Shown here: in pieces, positions 1-9,263 of the stretch
Numbering within the stretch: position 1 is the stretch's first letter
How the letters are laid out: each line of letters opens with the position of its first letter
Assembly: GCF_001697185.1 (NCBI RefSeq)
Contig: NZ_CP014224.1
Coordinates: 2,170,001-2,234,000, forward strand
Direction of reading: 5' to 3'
Origin: Wenyingzhuangia fucanilytica
GTDB lineage: Bacteria; Bacteroidota; Bacteroidia; Flavobacteriales; Flavobacteriaceae
DNA: 64,000 nt
Made by a program: the position numbers and the translations under genes
Notes under the pieces: model-generated
The model's database searches: none
The model's input: only the letters and a program-made list of their open reading frames with translations
What the model was told of the DNA's origin: nothing

Positions 1-2
1 AT

Positions 3-1634
3 TACTATCTAGAGCCAGGTCAAACCTTGGCAATGGTGATAGATTGGGAGGAATTTTTATTGGCTGATAGATTTAGAAAAGGGCGATATCATTTTGAAAA
101 CATTGAGTTTTACGGGCCACTGGCTAGCGTTAACCAAGAATTAGCATCTTATAAAGAAATGATATTTGATGATGAGGATATAAAAAAACTACGAAAAGAA
201 ATTAGTCCAAAAGAATATCTAAAAATCAAAACAAAAAGTACTAATATTAAACGAATTGAATTATTAAAATTTTTAGTGACTCACAATATTTCTAAAAAAG
301 TAACTCAAATTCTACAAAGTAAAAATGAACTAGACAAGGCTATCACATTATTTAATTTTGTTATTAGTAGAGAGTACGATGCCAAACAAGACAAGCACAA
401 TAAGGCTTTACAAGAACCTATACCTAAAGATTATTTTAATTTTTTAAACGATATAGATTTTAACAATCAATCTTTACTGGTAAACAACAATTTTTCTTTG
501 TTCATCACTCACTTAAATTATGCACCTGTTTTTTCTAACAAAACAAATACAACAATTAGCCCTAATAATGTTCTAGAATATTTACTAGAACTAAACACTG
601 AAATTCCTAAAAATGAAATTGAAGCTGTTAAGGCAAATGAGCTTTTAAACACTCCTGAAAAACAAAAAAGACATAATGAGTTTATTGAAAATTATCAAAA
701 AAGATTGAGTGCTTTTTATAGATTAAATTCTGCGGCTCTTAACAAAATACAAAAAGAAAATCCTAATGGTAATTCATTTCAAATTTTAAAAAATCAATTA
801 AAAGAAGCAGGTAAACTTAGTCCATTAGACGAAGAAATGTTAATTGTCCATGAAAATAGGATAACAGAAGAAGAAAAAAAAGCTGAAGTAGATTTTTTAA
901 ATAAACATGGTAAAGCTCTAAGAAGTTTCAAAACTAAATATTCAAATATTAATTCTGTGTTGTATAAACAAAACTATTATAAGTCTAGAGAAAACAAAAT
1001 GAAAAAAATATTGGATATAGATTCTTGTTTGGTTTTTGACATCATTACCTTAAAAAATAACACAAAACAATTAACAACAGACTTAATTCCTTATACAGAT
1101 GCTGAACTGGCCTATTATAAAAAAGATATTGTAAATAAAAATATAGCCAACCAACTAGATATTGAAAACAACAAACTAAAAGCAAAACTAGAAGTAAATA
1201 AATCAAAAACAGGATACAACATTAATAAGGTAGAAAAATCTGAGGGTGATGAGCTGTTTGAATCTATGATTGCTAAATTTAAAGGCAAAGTAATTTATGT
1301 AGATTTTTGGGCTACTTGGTGTGGACCTTGTATGTCTGGAATAAAAAGAATTGCACCTTTAAAGGAAGAAATGTTAGGTAAAGATGTGGTCTTTTTATAC
1401 ATTTCTGCTCCATCATCTCCAGAAAAAACTTGGGAGAACGCCATTCCAAACATTAAAGGAGAGCATTATAGAGTAACAAAAGATGAATGGAATTATTTAA
1501 AAGATAAATTTAAAATTACTGGAATTCCTCATTATGCTTTGGTGAACAAAAAAGGTGAATTGATAAATAGCGACCTTGGACACAAACAAAACAGTGAACT
1601 TAAAAAAATTCTAGAAACAGAGTTAAGTAAGTAA
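3..1634 (+). CDS. TlpA-like thioredoxin-fold protein, 5' end outside window
   Basis: The reading frame is open to the left edge (residues YYLEPGQTLAM precede the first TTG), so the true start lies outside the window and the TTG at 27 is not a start. The visible 543 residues are a long lysine-rich, mostly helical region followed by a C-terminal thioredoxin-like domain of about 130 residues. That domain carries the redox motif WATWCGPC and the cis-proline region TGIPHYALV, as in TlpA/ResA-type periplasmic thiol-disulfide oxidoreductases. Flavobacterial relatives normally start with a signal peptide, which would be outside the window. A bidirectional terminator follows. The redox domain is certain; the substrate is unknown. 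Confidence 0.85.
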   Translation, partial: YYLEPGQTLAMVIDWEEFLLADRFRKGRYHFENIEFYGPLASVNQELASYKEMIFDDEDIKKLRKEISPKEYLKIKTKSTNIKRIELLKFLVTHNISKKVTQILQSKNELDKAITLFNFVISREYDAKQDKHNKALQEPIPKDYFNFLNDIDFNNQSLLVNNNFSLFITHLNYAPVFSNKTNTTISPNNVLEYLLELNTEIPKNEIEAVKANELLNTPEKQKRHNEFIENYQKRLSAFYRLNSAALNKIQKENPNGNSFQILKNQLKEAGKLSPLDEEMLIVHENRITEEEKKAEVDFLNKHGKALRSFKTKYSNINSVLYKQNYYKSRENKMKKILDIDSCLVFDIITLKNNTKQLTTDLIPYTDAELAYYKKDIVNKNIANQLDIENNKLKAKLEVNKSKTGYNINKVEKSEGDELFESMIAKFKGKVIYVDFWATWCGPCMSGIKRIAPLKEEMLGKDVVFLYISAPSSPEKTWENAIPNIKGEHYRVTKDEWNYLKDKFKITGIPHYALVNKKGELINSDLGHKQNSELKKILETELSK

Positions 1635-1653
1635 AATATAATACCTATAAATT

Positions 1654-1689
1654 AAAAAAGCCGTAAAGTACTTACTTTACGGCTTTTTT
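1654..1689. terminator. bidirectional intrinsic terminator
   Basis: AAAAAAGCCGTAAAG and CTTTACGGCTTTTTT form a 15-bp perfect stem with a 6-nt loop. It lies between two convergent genes and has U-tracts in both directions. Confidence 0.9.
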
Positions 1690-1706
1690 GTGAAAATGTA
1701 TTTTGC

Positions 1707-2546
1707 TTAAAAGATTTTAAATCTCCCCCCTAGCATTACTGCTGCTTGCACATACATAAAATCTTGAGAAGCAGAATCTGCTTTATCATAAGTAGTTCTA
1801 ATATTTGGCATATTGATATATCCTCCTCTTATATCTGTTTGAATAAAAAAGTATTTATAAATCACAAAATTAAATCCCATTTGAGCAGAAATTCCATATC
1901 CTGACACATGAAAATCATCATGTCTTTCTTTTCCTAATAAAGTAACATTCGTTCTTGGCAATAAAAATCCAGCCCCAATACCTTCGGTTAAATTAATCAC
2001 AAAGTTTTCTGAATGAATTCCAAAATTACTACTAATATCATCAAATCTATTGATAGAAACATGAACATAGTTTAAACCATCAGTATGTTCAAACTTTAAA
2101 AAATCATCTGTTTGACGAATTCCTTTATCAACAAACGGAGATCCTGAACCATCTTCTGCAGTAACCCCATATGAAGGATCAATTTCACCATCAATCGTTA
2201 AAAATTGGTTTTGAACAGTTACGTATTTCATATGGTCTACCCCAACAAAAACACTATAATGTTCGTTAAAAAAATAACCTATTCCGTAATTGGTTTGTGG
2301 AATTGTAATGTTTGCAGGGTTGATATATTTATCAACAGAAAAAGGAGTTTGTCTATCTGTTGCTACAACATCTTTTAAAGTAAAATCGTAATCAGCTCCT
2401 TTAAAGTGAATATCCGATTGTGTATATGCTGAGCGATTCCATCCCCAATAAGCATAAAACTTACCTTTATTTTTGAATTCCGTATCTTGAGCCTGTACTG
2501 CCGAAGAAACAATAAACATCAACAATAAAATTTTTATAGTTCTCAT
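1707..2546 (-). CDS. outer-membrane beta-barrel-like protein
   Basis: This is a 279-residue protein with a cleavable signal peptide (MRTIKILLLMFIVSSAVQAQ). The mature part has alternating hydrophobic and aromatic strands (YGIGYFFNEHYSVFVGVDHM, FFIQTDIRGGYI) and ends in aromatic F (GGRFKIF), as in small outer-membrane barrels. No catalytic motif is visible. A good -7 box (TAAATTTG on the minus strand, 2595-2588) lies 42 bp upstream, back to back with the promoter of the next gene. It is probably an outer-membrane protein of unknown role; the barrel is inferred from composition. Confidence 0.65.
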   Translation of the reverse strand: MRTIKILLLMFIVSSAVQAQDTEFKNKGKFYAYWGWNRSAYTQSDIHFKGADYDFTLKDVVATDRQTPFSVDKYINPANITIPQTNYGIGYFFNEHYSVFVGVDHMKYVTVQNQFLTIDGEIDPSYGVTAEDGSGSPFVDKGIRQTDDFLKFEHTDGLNYVHVSINRFDDISSNFGIHSENFVINLTEGIGAGFLLPRTNVTLLGKERHDDFHVSGYGISAQMGFNFVIYKYFFIQTDIRGGYINMPNIRTTYDKADSASQDFMYVQAAVMLGGRFKIF

Positions 2547-2562
2547 GGTCTATTTATATAAG

Positions 2563-2570
2563 TATATTTG
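2563..2570 (+). promoter_or_regulatory. -7 box TATATTTG for the DCC-family gene
   Basis: It matches the Bacteroidetes -7 consensus TAnnTTTG, 35 bp upstream of the ATG at 2606. The divergent gene has its own -7 box (TAAATTTG, minus strand, 2595-2588), so the two promoters overlap. No clear -33 element was seen. Confidence 0.5.
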
Positions 2571-2605
2571 TTCTTAAAAACTGGCCACAAATTTAGGCAA
2601 TCAAA

Positions 2606-3037
2606 ATGAGTAATGGTTTGAAAAAAATAGAAGATATAATAAAGAAACACCCTATCCTTTTATTTGATGGAGTTTGTAATCTTTGTAATTCTTCTGTTCA
2701 GTTGGTTATAAAAAACGATACTAAAAACTTTTTTTTGTTTGCTCCGCTACAAAAACCTGAAGTTGTTAAATATCTAGAAAAACATCATCCTAATCTTAAC
2801 CAAATAGATTCTATCATTTTAATTACTCGCAAAAAAACATACACAAAGTCTAGTGCGGCTCTAACCGTAGCCAAGCATTTAAAAGGATTATATCCATTGT
2901 TATATGTTTTTTATATCATACCAAAACCTATTAGAGATTTGTTTTATGACTTTATTGCAAAAAACCGATATAAATGGTACGGAAAACAAGAGCAATGCAT
3001 GATTCCTACAACAGAATTAAAAAATAAGTTTTTATAA
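2606..3037 (+). CDS. DCC-family (DUF393) thiol-disulfide oxidoreductase
   Basis: A 143-residue protein with the hallmark N-terminal motif FDGVCNLCN (residues about 20-28), which gives the family a CxxC-like pair in a thioredoxin-like fold. The middle carries the KSSAAL segment typical of DUF393 proteins and the C-terminus the YDFIAKNRYKWYG helix. Family members are thought to act in thiol redox reactions, but no substrate is established. It sits ahead of a small membrane protein gene on the same strand, which has its own -7 box. Confidence 0.88.
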   Translation: MSNGLKKIEDIIKKHPILLFDGVCNLCNSSVQLVIKNDTKNFFLFAPLQKPEVVKYLEKHHPNLNQIDSIILITRKKTYTKSSAALTVAKHLKGLYPLLYVFYIIPKPIRDLFYDFIAKNRYKWYGKQEQCMIPTTELKNKFL

Positions 3038-3061
3038 ACCTAGCTTATTAATTTTATAGTT

Positions 3062-3069
3062 TATTTTTG
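3062..3069 (+). promoter_or_regulatory. -7 box TATTTTTG
   Basis: Matches TAnnTTTG and lies 20 bp upstream of the start codon at 3090, in the gap after the DCC gene. It would allow independent transcription of the small membrane protein. Confidence 0.4.
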
Positions 3070-3089
3070 CAGTATAAAGAGTTTAGTAT

Positions 3090-3386
3090 ATGGATAAATT
3101 AAAAGAACGTTGGGGATTAACTTCTAATTGGGATGTAATAGCTATTTTAATTGCATTTAGTATTAATGGTTCTTTCGCAGCTTTTATTGTAAGACCAGTA
3201 TTATCTCAACTTGGTATTAATAAGGAAAACCTAAACATTGTTGTTTTTTACTTCCTATATATTGTTCCTGTTATTTTTGTTTATCAATTTACTTTGCCTT
3301 TGGTGGGTTGGACTGTAGGTCAGCATAAATTCTTTAAAAACATGCAAACCAAAATGTTAATAAGAATGAAACTTAAAAAAGCTTAA
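3090..3386 (+). CDS. small membrane protein, DUF6787-like
   Basis: A 98-residue protein with two hydrophobic helices (about residues 16-35 and 47-70) and a conserved-looking opening KERWGLTSNWDVI. From memory it resembles flavobacterial DUF6787 proteins, which are sometimes mislabelled as prolipoprotein diacylglyceryl transferases; it is far too short for Lgt and lacks its motifs. Its stop codon overlaps that of the convergent gene by 4 bp. Function unknown. Confidence 0.7.
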   Translation: MDKLKERWGLTSNWDVIAILIAFSINGSFAAFIVRPVLSQLGINKENLNIVVFYFLYIVPVIFVYQFTLPLVGWTVGQHKFFKNMQTKMLIRMKLKKA

Positions 3387-3649
3387 TTATTTCTCTCTAA
3401 CCACAAACTTAAAACCCAAGTAATAGTAAAGGTTGGTACAAAATCTGTAAAAGGCAAAGCCTCTTCTATAAAACCAATTACAGCAGTGTATTTAGAAACT
3501 TTGTTGTTGTATATTTTTATAATTAAATAAGCTGATAAAGGCGCCCAAACAACATCAACCATCTCTCCTAAGCCAGGAAAAAAGAACGGAATTACCCCTA
3601 CAACATCCAAAAGAATACTCCCTAATAATTTTATATATTTAGACTTCAT
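3383..3649 (-). CDS. small conserved membrane protein
   Basis: An 88-residue protein with about three hydrophobic segments, containing the motifs FFFPGLGEMVDVVWAPLSA and EEALPFTDFVPTFTITW. The motif style (PGLGE, a WAP turn, PFTDFVPT) is that of a small conserved flavobacterial membrane protein, but no function is known to me. Its start codon is only 18 bp from that of the divergent Nudix gene, so each promoter probably lies inside the other's coding region. Confidence 0.6.
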   Translation of the reverse strand: MKSKYIKLLGSILLDVVGVIPFFFPGLGEMVDVVWAPLSAYLIIKIYNNKVSKYTAVIGFIEEALPFTDFVPTFTITWVLSLWLERNN

Positions 3650-3667
3650 ATTATTATCATTTAAAAA

Positions 3668-4297
3668 ATGGAGTTTAACTACTTATGTAACAATTTAGAC
3701 CAATTGGTAAAAATGTCATTACCCGGAATTGATGCACATAAAAACTTATCCCCATTACAAAGACCACTTTTTACCAAATATAACATTCCTAACACAGCTA
3801 AAAAAGCTGGAGTTTTGGTTTTATTATATCCAAATCAAGATCAAGAAACTACTATTTTACTAACTAAAAGAGCTCAATACAAAGGCACACATAGCAATCA
3901 GATAAGTTTCCCTGGAGGTAAAAAGAATCCTGAAGATATGGATTTAGAAACTACCGCCATAAGAGAAACTTTTGAAGAGGTTGGCTTGCCACAAATAGAT
4001 ATTGAAGTACATAAAAAATTAAGTCCTATATATATTCCTCCAAGTAATTTTGAAGTAGATGCTTACTTAGCTACCATTCCATATACTCCTGTGTTTACAA
4101 AAAACTACGAAGTTGAAGAAATTATACATCTTCCTACAGAAGCTCTTTTAGATCCTAATAATTTAACTACCTTTAAAACCTCTACATCTTATGCAAACAA
4201 TATAGATGTTCCTTGTTTTATGTTTAAAGAACATTGTATTTGGGGAGCTACCGCTATGATACTGAGCGAAGTGAAAGAAGTTTTAAAAAACCTATGA
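3668..4297 (+). CDS. Nudix hydrolase, CoA pyrophosphatase type
   Basis: A 209-residue protein with the NuCoA signature region (LLTKRAQYKGTHSNQISFPG) directly followed by the Nudix box (GGKKNPED, then RETFEEVGL). This combination is typical of NudL/YeaB enzymes that split coenzyme A or acyl-CoA into 4'-phosphopantetheine and 3',5'-ADP, with Mg2+ held by the EE pair. Length matches the family. It lies upstream of an acyltransferase gene on the same strand, 58 bp apart with a -7 box between, so the two are probably separate units. Substrate is inferred from the motif. Confidence 0.88.
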   Translation: MEFNYLCNNLDQLVKMSLPGIDAHKNLSPLQRPLFTKYNIPNTAKKAGVLVLLYPNQDQETTILLTKRAQYKGTHSNQISFPGGKKNPEDMDLETTAIRETFEEVGLPQIDIEVHKKLSPIYIPPSNFEVDAYLATIPYTPVFTKNYEVEEIIHLPTEALLDPNNLTTFKTSTSYANNIDVPCFMFKEHCIWGATAMILSEVKEVLKNL

Positions 4298-4314
4298 TAA
4301 GGGGCAAAATATTG

Positions 4315-4322
4315 TAAATTTG
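4315..4322 (+). promoter_or_regulatory. -7 box TAAATTTG for the acyltransferase gene
   Basis: A full match to TAnnTTTG, 33 bp upstream of the ATG at 4356 in the only gap between the two genes. Confidence 0.5.
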
Positions 4323-4355
4323 CTACCCGATTAATATTAAACAATTATAGATACA

Positions 4356-5174
4356 ATGAGCCTATTTAAAAAGAACCCCTTTGGGCACTACCTTTTTCTA
4401 AAAAAAATAATCATTAGTATTTTTGGTATCATATCTTACCGTAGATATAACGGATTTAATAAATTAAACATAGAAGGTTCTGAAATTTTAAAAAACCTTC
4501 CAGATAATAAAGTCTTATTTATTTCTAATCATCAAACCTATTTTGCTGATGTTGCAGCAATGTACCACGTGTTTTTTGCTACCTTAAACGGTAGGGATAA
4601 TAGTTTAAAAAGATGGACTTATTTATTAAAACCAAAATTAAACCTTTATTATATAGCCGCTTTAGAGACTATGAAAAAAGGGTTGTTACCTAAAATATTT
4701 GCTTATGCAGGTTCTATTTCTATAGAAAGAACTTGGAGAGCTGCTGGTAAAGAAGTTAATCGTCAGGTTAAAATGTCTGACATCTCTAATATTAAAAAAG
4801 CTTTAGATGATGGTTGGGTTATTACTTTTCCACAAGGTACCACCAAACCTTTTAATCCTGTAAGAAGAGGAACTGCTCATTTAATAAAAACCTATCAACC
4901 TATAGTAATACCAATTGTTATTGATGGTTTTAGACGTTCTTTTGATAAAAAAGGATTGATGATTAAGAAAAGAGGAATTCTTCAATCTATGGTGATTAAA
5001 CCACCTTTAGAAATTGATTATGATAAAGAAGATGCTAATGATATCTTAAAAAAGATTGAATTTGCTATTGAGCAACACCCATCATTCTTAAAAGTAATTT
5101 CTGTAGAAGAATACGCAGAACAAGAAAGAGCCTTAAACAAAAAAAGAGAATTTTGGAGCTCTGATGAAGACTAA
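4356..5174 (+). CDS. lysophospholipid acyltransferase (PlsC-like)
   Basis: A 272-residue membrane-associated protein with the acyltransferase block I NHQTYFAD (H-x4-D) and block III-like FPQGTTKP, where many relatives have FPEGT. An N-terminal hydrophobic segment (IIISIFGIISY) would anchor it. Family members transfer acyl chains to 1-acyl-glycerol-3-phosphate or related lipids at the inner membrane. The Glu-to-Gln change in block III is worth noting but occurs in relatives. The next gene begins a few bases downstream, so the two are probably co-transcribed. Confidence 0.85.
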   Translation: MSLFKKNPFGHYLFLKKIIISIFGIISYRRYNGFNKLNIEGSEILKNLPDNKVLFISNHQTYFADVAAMYHVFFATLNGRDNSLKRWTYLLKPKLNLYYIAALETMKKGLLPKIFAYAGSISIERTWRAAGKEVNRQVKMSDISNIKKALDDGWVITFPQGTTKPFNPVRRGTAHLIKTYQPIVIPIVIDGFRRSFDKKGLMIKKRGILQSMVIKPPLEIDYDKEDANDILKKIEFAIEQHPSFLKVISVEEYAEQERALNKKREFWSSDED

Positions 5175-5197
5175 ATAAAGTGTTAAAAGAGTTTGGC

Positions 5198-5938
5198 ATG
5201 AAAAGAATTATTCTCTTATTGTTTTCTATTACATTTTTAAACTGCTCTCAAAAAGAAGAAGTTTACAATCATAATATTGCCGTAGATACTTTTAACAAAA
5301 CACTTTATTCTGGCGAAGAATTTATCATTAAAGCTATTTCTGACTTACCTTTAACCTATACCTCGGAGAATAACTATCATGCAAGTGTTCTTTCTGTAGA
5401 TAAATGGGACAACGCTAATATAAAGGCAGGGTTTGTAGGAAAAACCGTAATCAAAATTACCAATGGAGAAGACACCAAAGAAGTTAATTTAATTGTTAGT
5501 CCTCTAAGAAATTTATTCCCCACTCCTCCATTAGAACTTTTTGGAACTTCTAAACAAGAAGTGATTTCTGCAATTGGTGTTCCTGACGAAGAAACCGATA
5601 CTAGCATAAAATATTATAATTATTCCGATGCGGCTCCTTACATTTCTTATTTCTTTAACGATGAAAACGCCTTATACAGCATAAACATTGCGTATAAAAT
5701 CGGTCGCTCTTATGCTTTAGACAATTTTTTATCTGAAAGATATAGATTTGCAGGAGTTTTTATAAACGAAGTTGTTGGTAATGGATTTGTGTACTACAAT
5801 AGCCTTAGAAACATTACTCCTACAATTGCAATTTATCTCTATGGATTAGACAGAAATCACGATGCTGTAGTATACCAACCCTACATTGAGCAAGATGATG
5901 AAGAAACAAGTTCTAAAACCTCTTTGTTAATCCCTTAA
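5198..5938 (+). CDS. lipoprotein of unknown function
   Basis: A GTG at 5180 is in frame, but the ATG at 5198 is the better start because it places a clean lipoprotein signal ([16 protein letters not shown]) with lipobox Cys16 at the N-terminus. The mature 230 residues begin with an Ig-like beta-rich region ([19 protein letters not shown]) and continue with [18 protein letters not shown], which resembles the SmpA/BamE-type stretch that follows a polypeptide's first helix. It overlaps the convergent recR stop by 4 bp. No specific function can be assigned. Confidence 0.75.
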   Translation: MKRIILLLFSITFLNCSQKEEVYNHNIAVDTFNKTLYSGEEFIIKAISDLPLTYTSENNYHASVLSVDKWDNANIKAGFVGKTVIKITNGEDTKEVNLIVSPLRNLFPTPPLELFGTSKQEVISAIGVPDEETDTSIKYYNYSDAAPYISYFFNDENALYSINIAYKIGRSYALDNFLSERYRFAGVFINEVVGNGFVYYNSLRNITPTIAIYLYGLDRNHDAVVYQPYIEQDDEETSSKTSLLIP

Positions 5939-6555
5939 GATTGCCTTAAACTATTTTCAAAAGGAATTCTGTTCACTATACTTCTCCCTAAAGTCACCTC
6001 ATCAGCATACTCTAACTCATCTCCAACAGAAATACCACGAGCAATAGCAGAAATTCTAATATCGTAATCTTTAATTTGTTTGTAAATATAAAAGTTAGTG
6101 GTATCACCTTCCATGGTAGAACTTAAAGCAAAAACCAATTCTTTTACCACTCCTGATTTTACTTTTTCTAAAAGACTTTCAATTTTTAAATGGCTAGGCC
6201 CTATCCCTTCCATAGGCGATATTTTTCCTCCCAACACATGGTATAAACCTTGAAATTGTGCGGTATTTTCAATAGCCATCACATCTCTTACATCTTCAAC
6301 TACACAAACAATACTCTCATCTCTTTTATGACTAGAGCATATGTCACATAATTCTACATCAGAAATATTATGACAGCTTTTACAAAGTTTGATATCATTA
6401 ACCAAATGATCTAAAGCACGAGTTAAATACTGTGTTTGTTCTTTAGGTTGTCTTAATAAATGCAATACCAAACGTAATGCTGTTCTTTTACCAATTCCTG
6501 GTAATTGAGAAACCTCATTCACTGCATTTTCTAAAAGTTTTGATGAAAAATCCAT
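5935..6555 (-). CDS. recR: recombination mediator RecR
   Basis: The ATG at 6555 (MDFSSKLLE) gives 206 residues, the normal RecR length; an upstream in-frame ATG at 6573 adds six atypical residues. It shows the helix-hairpin-helix [12 protein letters not shown] (about 18-29), a C4 zinc finger (Cys58, Cys61, Cys70, Cys73), then a Toprim domain ([14 protein letters not shown]) and the C-terminal [14 protein letters not shown] Walker-like segment. RecR acts with RecO and RecF to load RecA on gapped DNA. Genes on both sides are on the other strand, so it is monocistronic. Confidence 0.97.
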   Translation of the reverse strand: MDFSSKLLENAVNEVSQLPGIGKRTALRLVLHLLRQPKEQTQYLTRALDHLVNDIKLCKSCHNISDVELCDICSSHKRDESIVCVVEDVRDVMAIENTAQFQGLYHVLGGKISPMEGIGPSHLKIESLLEKVKSGVVKELVFALSSTMEGDTTNFYIYKQIKDYDIRISAIARGISVGDELEYADEVTLGRSIVNRIPFENSLRQS

Positions 6556-6630
6556 AAGTGCACAAATGTACACATATAGCGTTACAGAATAAAAAAAATA
6601 TTTAATTTGGTAGTATCTTAAATAAAATAA

Positions 6631-8091
6631 ATGACTCCCATTACTATAGCTCTTTTAATCGGTGCCTACTTTATCGTTTTATACCTAATTTCTATACTAA
6701 CAGGTAAAGACAACAATAACGAATCTTTTTTTAAAGCCAACAAAAAAGCCCCTTGGTATATTGTTGCTTTTGGAATGATTGGAGCTTCCTTATCTGGAGT
6801 TACTTTTATATCAGTACCGGGTTGGGTCGCTACAAGTCAGTTTAGTTATATGCAGGTAGTTTTGGGGTACTTTTTAGGATATATGGTTATAGCCTATGTA
6901 CTTCTTCCTATATACTACAAATACAACATCACCTCTATTTATGGATATTTAGACCAACGTTTTGGAAGCAATAGTCATAAAGTTGGTGCAGCTTCTTTTT
7001 TAGTTTCTAGAGTATTAGGAGCATCGTTTAGACTCTATTTAGTTGCCTTAGTTTTGCAATATTTTATTTTTGATGCTTGGAATATTCCTTTTGAGATTAC
7101 CGTAATTTTATCTGTATTATTAATTTGGATATACACTTTTAAGGGTGGAATTAAAACCATTATTTGGACAGATACTTTACAAACTTTATTTATGCTGATG
7201 GCATTAATTGTTATTGGATATATTTTATTACAAAAACTAGACACCAACTTATTTGATTTTATTGGCTCTAAAGATTACAAAAACTACGGAAAGATATTTT
7301 TTAATGATGATTTTAACGATAAAAAACATTGGATAAAATCTTTATTAGGCGGTGCCTTTATAGCAATTGCTATGACAGGATTGGACCAAGATATGATGCA
7401 AAAAAACTTGGCTTGTAAAAACACAAAAGAAGCCCAATGGAATATGTTGTCTTTTGCTCCTAGCCTAATTATCATCAACTTTTTATTTTTACTATTAGGA
7501 GCCTTACTTTTTACCTATGCACAACAAGAAAATATTGCAATTCCTGTACAAGATGGACAAACTAAAACAGATTTACTTTTTCCAGAAATTGCTTTAAACG
7601 GAGGACTCGGACTTGGAGCTTCCATTGTTTTTTTATTAGGATTAATTGCAGCAGCTTATTCTAGTGCAGATAGCGCACTAACCTCTTTAACCACTTCTTT
7701 TTGTATTGATTTCTTAAAAATTGAGAACAAACCCAAAAAAGAACAAGAAAAAATAAGAAAGAAAACACATATTTATATGTCTTTGGTTTTAGTCCTAACC
7801 ATTATTTCTTTTAAATATATACTAAGTGATAATGTAATTAGCAACCTTTTAAAAGTAGCAACTTATACCTACGGACCTCTTTTAGGTTTGTTTGCTTTTG
7901 GAATATTTACCAAGCATAAAATTCACGATAAATGGGTATTATTTATTACCATTCTTGCCATAATTTTTAGTTATTTTATCAACGAATATAGTAGCGTTCT
8001 TTTTAACGGATTTCAATTTGGTTATGAATTATTACTAATCAATGGAATATTCACATATACAGGACTTTACCTTATTAAAAAAACAAAATGA
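6631..8091 (+). CDS. sodium:solute symporter (SSS family)
   Basis: A 486-residue polytopic protein with about 13 hydrophobic helices and the SSS signature features [18 protein letters not shown] near the N-terminus, [15 protein letters not shown] in the middle and [17 protein letters not shown] near residue 345. The family couples Na+ influx to uptake of sugars, amino acids, vitamins or similar solutes; the substrate cannot be read here. It overlaps pdxH by 4 bp (ATGA), so the two are translationally coupled, which raises B6-vitamer transport as a hypothesis. Confidence 0.9.
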
Positions 8092-8735
8092 ACAACGATT
8101 TAAGTAATTATCGTAAAGTATATCAAAAAGGAGAATTGCAAAAAGCAAAAGTTCCTGAAGCTCCTATTGAACTTTTTCAGCAATGGTTTCACGAAGCAGA
8201 AAGTGCTGAAAGCGGATCAGAGACCAATGCAATGAATGTTTCGAGTATTGGATTAGATGGTTTTCCTAAAAACAGAATTGTTTTATTAAAGCGTTTTACT
8301 TGGGAAGGATTTATTTTTTACACCAATTACAACAGCGAAAAAGGAAAGGCTATTGCCAACAATCCTAATGTTTGTGCTTCCTTTTTTTGGGAACACCAGG
8401 AAAGACAAGTAATTATAAAAGGAAAAGCAGAAAAAATAGCCAAAAATTTATCTGATGGTTATTTTGAAAGTCGACCTGATGGTAGTAAATTAGGAGCATG
8501 GGCATCTAATCAAAGTGAAGTTGTGGCTTCTAAAGAAGTTTTAGATCATCAGTTAGAAAAATTTACAGAAAAATTTAAAGGACAAGAAATTCCAAGACCA
8601 GAACACTGGGGAGGATATATTATAAAACCTGTATCTGTTGAGTTTTGGCAAGGAAGACCCAATAGAATGCACGATAGAATTAGATATACATTATTAGAAA
8701 ATTTTGAATGGAAAATTGAAAGATTAGCTCCATAA
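8088..8735 (+). CDS. pdxH: pyridoxamine 5'-phosphate oxidase PdxH
   Basis: A 215-residue FMN enzyme that oxidises pyridoxine or pyridoxamine 5'-phosphate to pyridoxal 5'-phosphate. It shows FMN-binding segments ([36 protein letters not shown]), the [13 protein letters not shown] substrate loop and the C-terminal signature [17 protein letters not shown]. Length and order are canonical. It starts within the stop of the SSS transporter and is followed closely by sixA and a ppx-like gene, forming a run of plus-strand genes. Confidence 0.97.
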
Positions 8736-8748
8736 TAAAATAATTTAC

Positions 8749-9240
8749 ATGAAAACGATTTACATTGTTAGACACGCAAAATCTTCATGGGAGTATGAAG
8801 GAATTCAAGATATAGATCGACCTTTAAAAAAGAGAGGAATTAAAGATGCCTATTTATTGGCAAACATCCTTAAAGAGAAAATCAAAAAACCCGATACATT
8901 TATTTCTAGTTGTGCTAATAGAGCCTTACATACTGGAATTATTTTTTGTAATGTAATGGGATTTCCTATGGCAAACTTGAAAATTAGCAAATCTTTATAT
9001 AGCTTTAGTGATGGATACTTGGTAAAAACCATTCGCGCTTTAGATGATGCTTATGATTCTGCCATAGTATTTAGCCACGATCACGGAATTAATACTTTTG
9101 TAAATACTTTTGGAAACAAACCTATTTCTCACGTACCAACCTGTGGTGTTGTTGGAATTCAATTTGAAACTGAACACTGGAAAAATATCAAATCTGGAAA
9201 AACAGTTTTAAAAGAATTCCCAAAAAATCATAAAGATTAA
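8749..9240 (+). CDS. sixA: SixA-type phosphohistidine phosphatase
   Basis: A 163-residue histidine-phosphatase-superfamily protein with the catalytic RHAKSSW motif at residues 8-14, SSCANRALHT (second Arg) and FSHDHGIN containing the second His. SixA removes phosphate from phosphohistidine in signalling or PTS proteins; in Bacteroidetes the substrate is not established. It lies 13 bp after pdxH and 23 bp before the ppx-like gene, so it probably belongs to the same transcript. Confidence 0.85.
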   Translation: MKTIYIVRHAKSSWEYEGIQDIDRPLKKRGIKDAYLLANILKEKIKKPDTFISSCANRALHTGIIFCNVMGFPMANLKISKSLYSFSDGYLVKTIRALDDAYDSAIVFSHDHGINTFVNTFGNKPISHVPTCGVVGIQFETEHWKNIKSGKTVLKEFPKNHKD

Positions 9241-9263
9241 ATACTAATTTAAAAGATATTATT

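Noticed and set aside
27-29. TTG at 27 as the start of the first gene
   Set aside because: The frame is open to the window edge and the preceding residues (YLEPGQTLA) fit the family, so the gene is cut by the window, not started here.
3090-3386. Annotation as prolipoprotein diacylglyceryl transferase
   Set aside because: At 98 residues with two helices it is far too short and lacks Lgt motifs.
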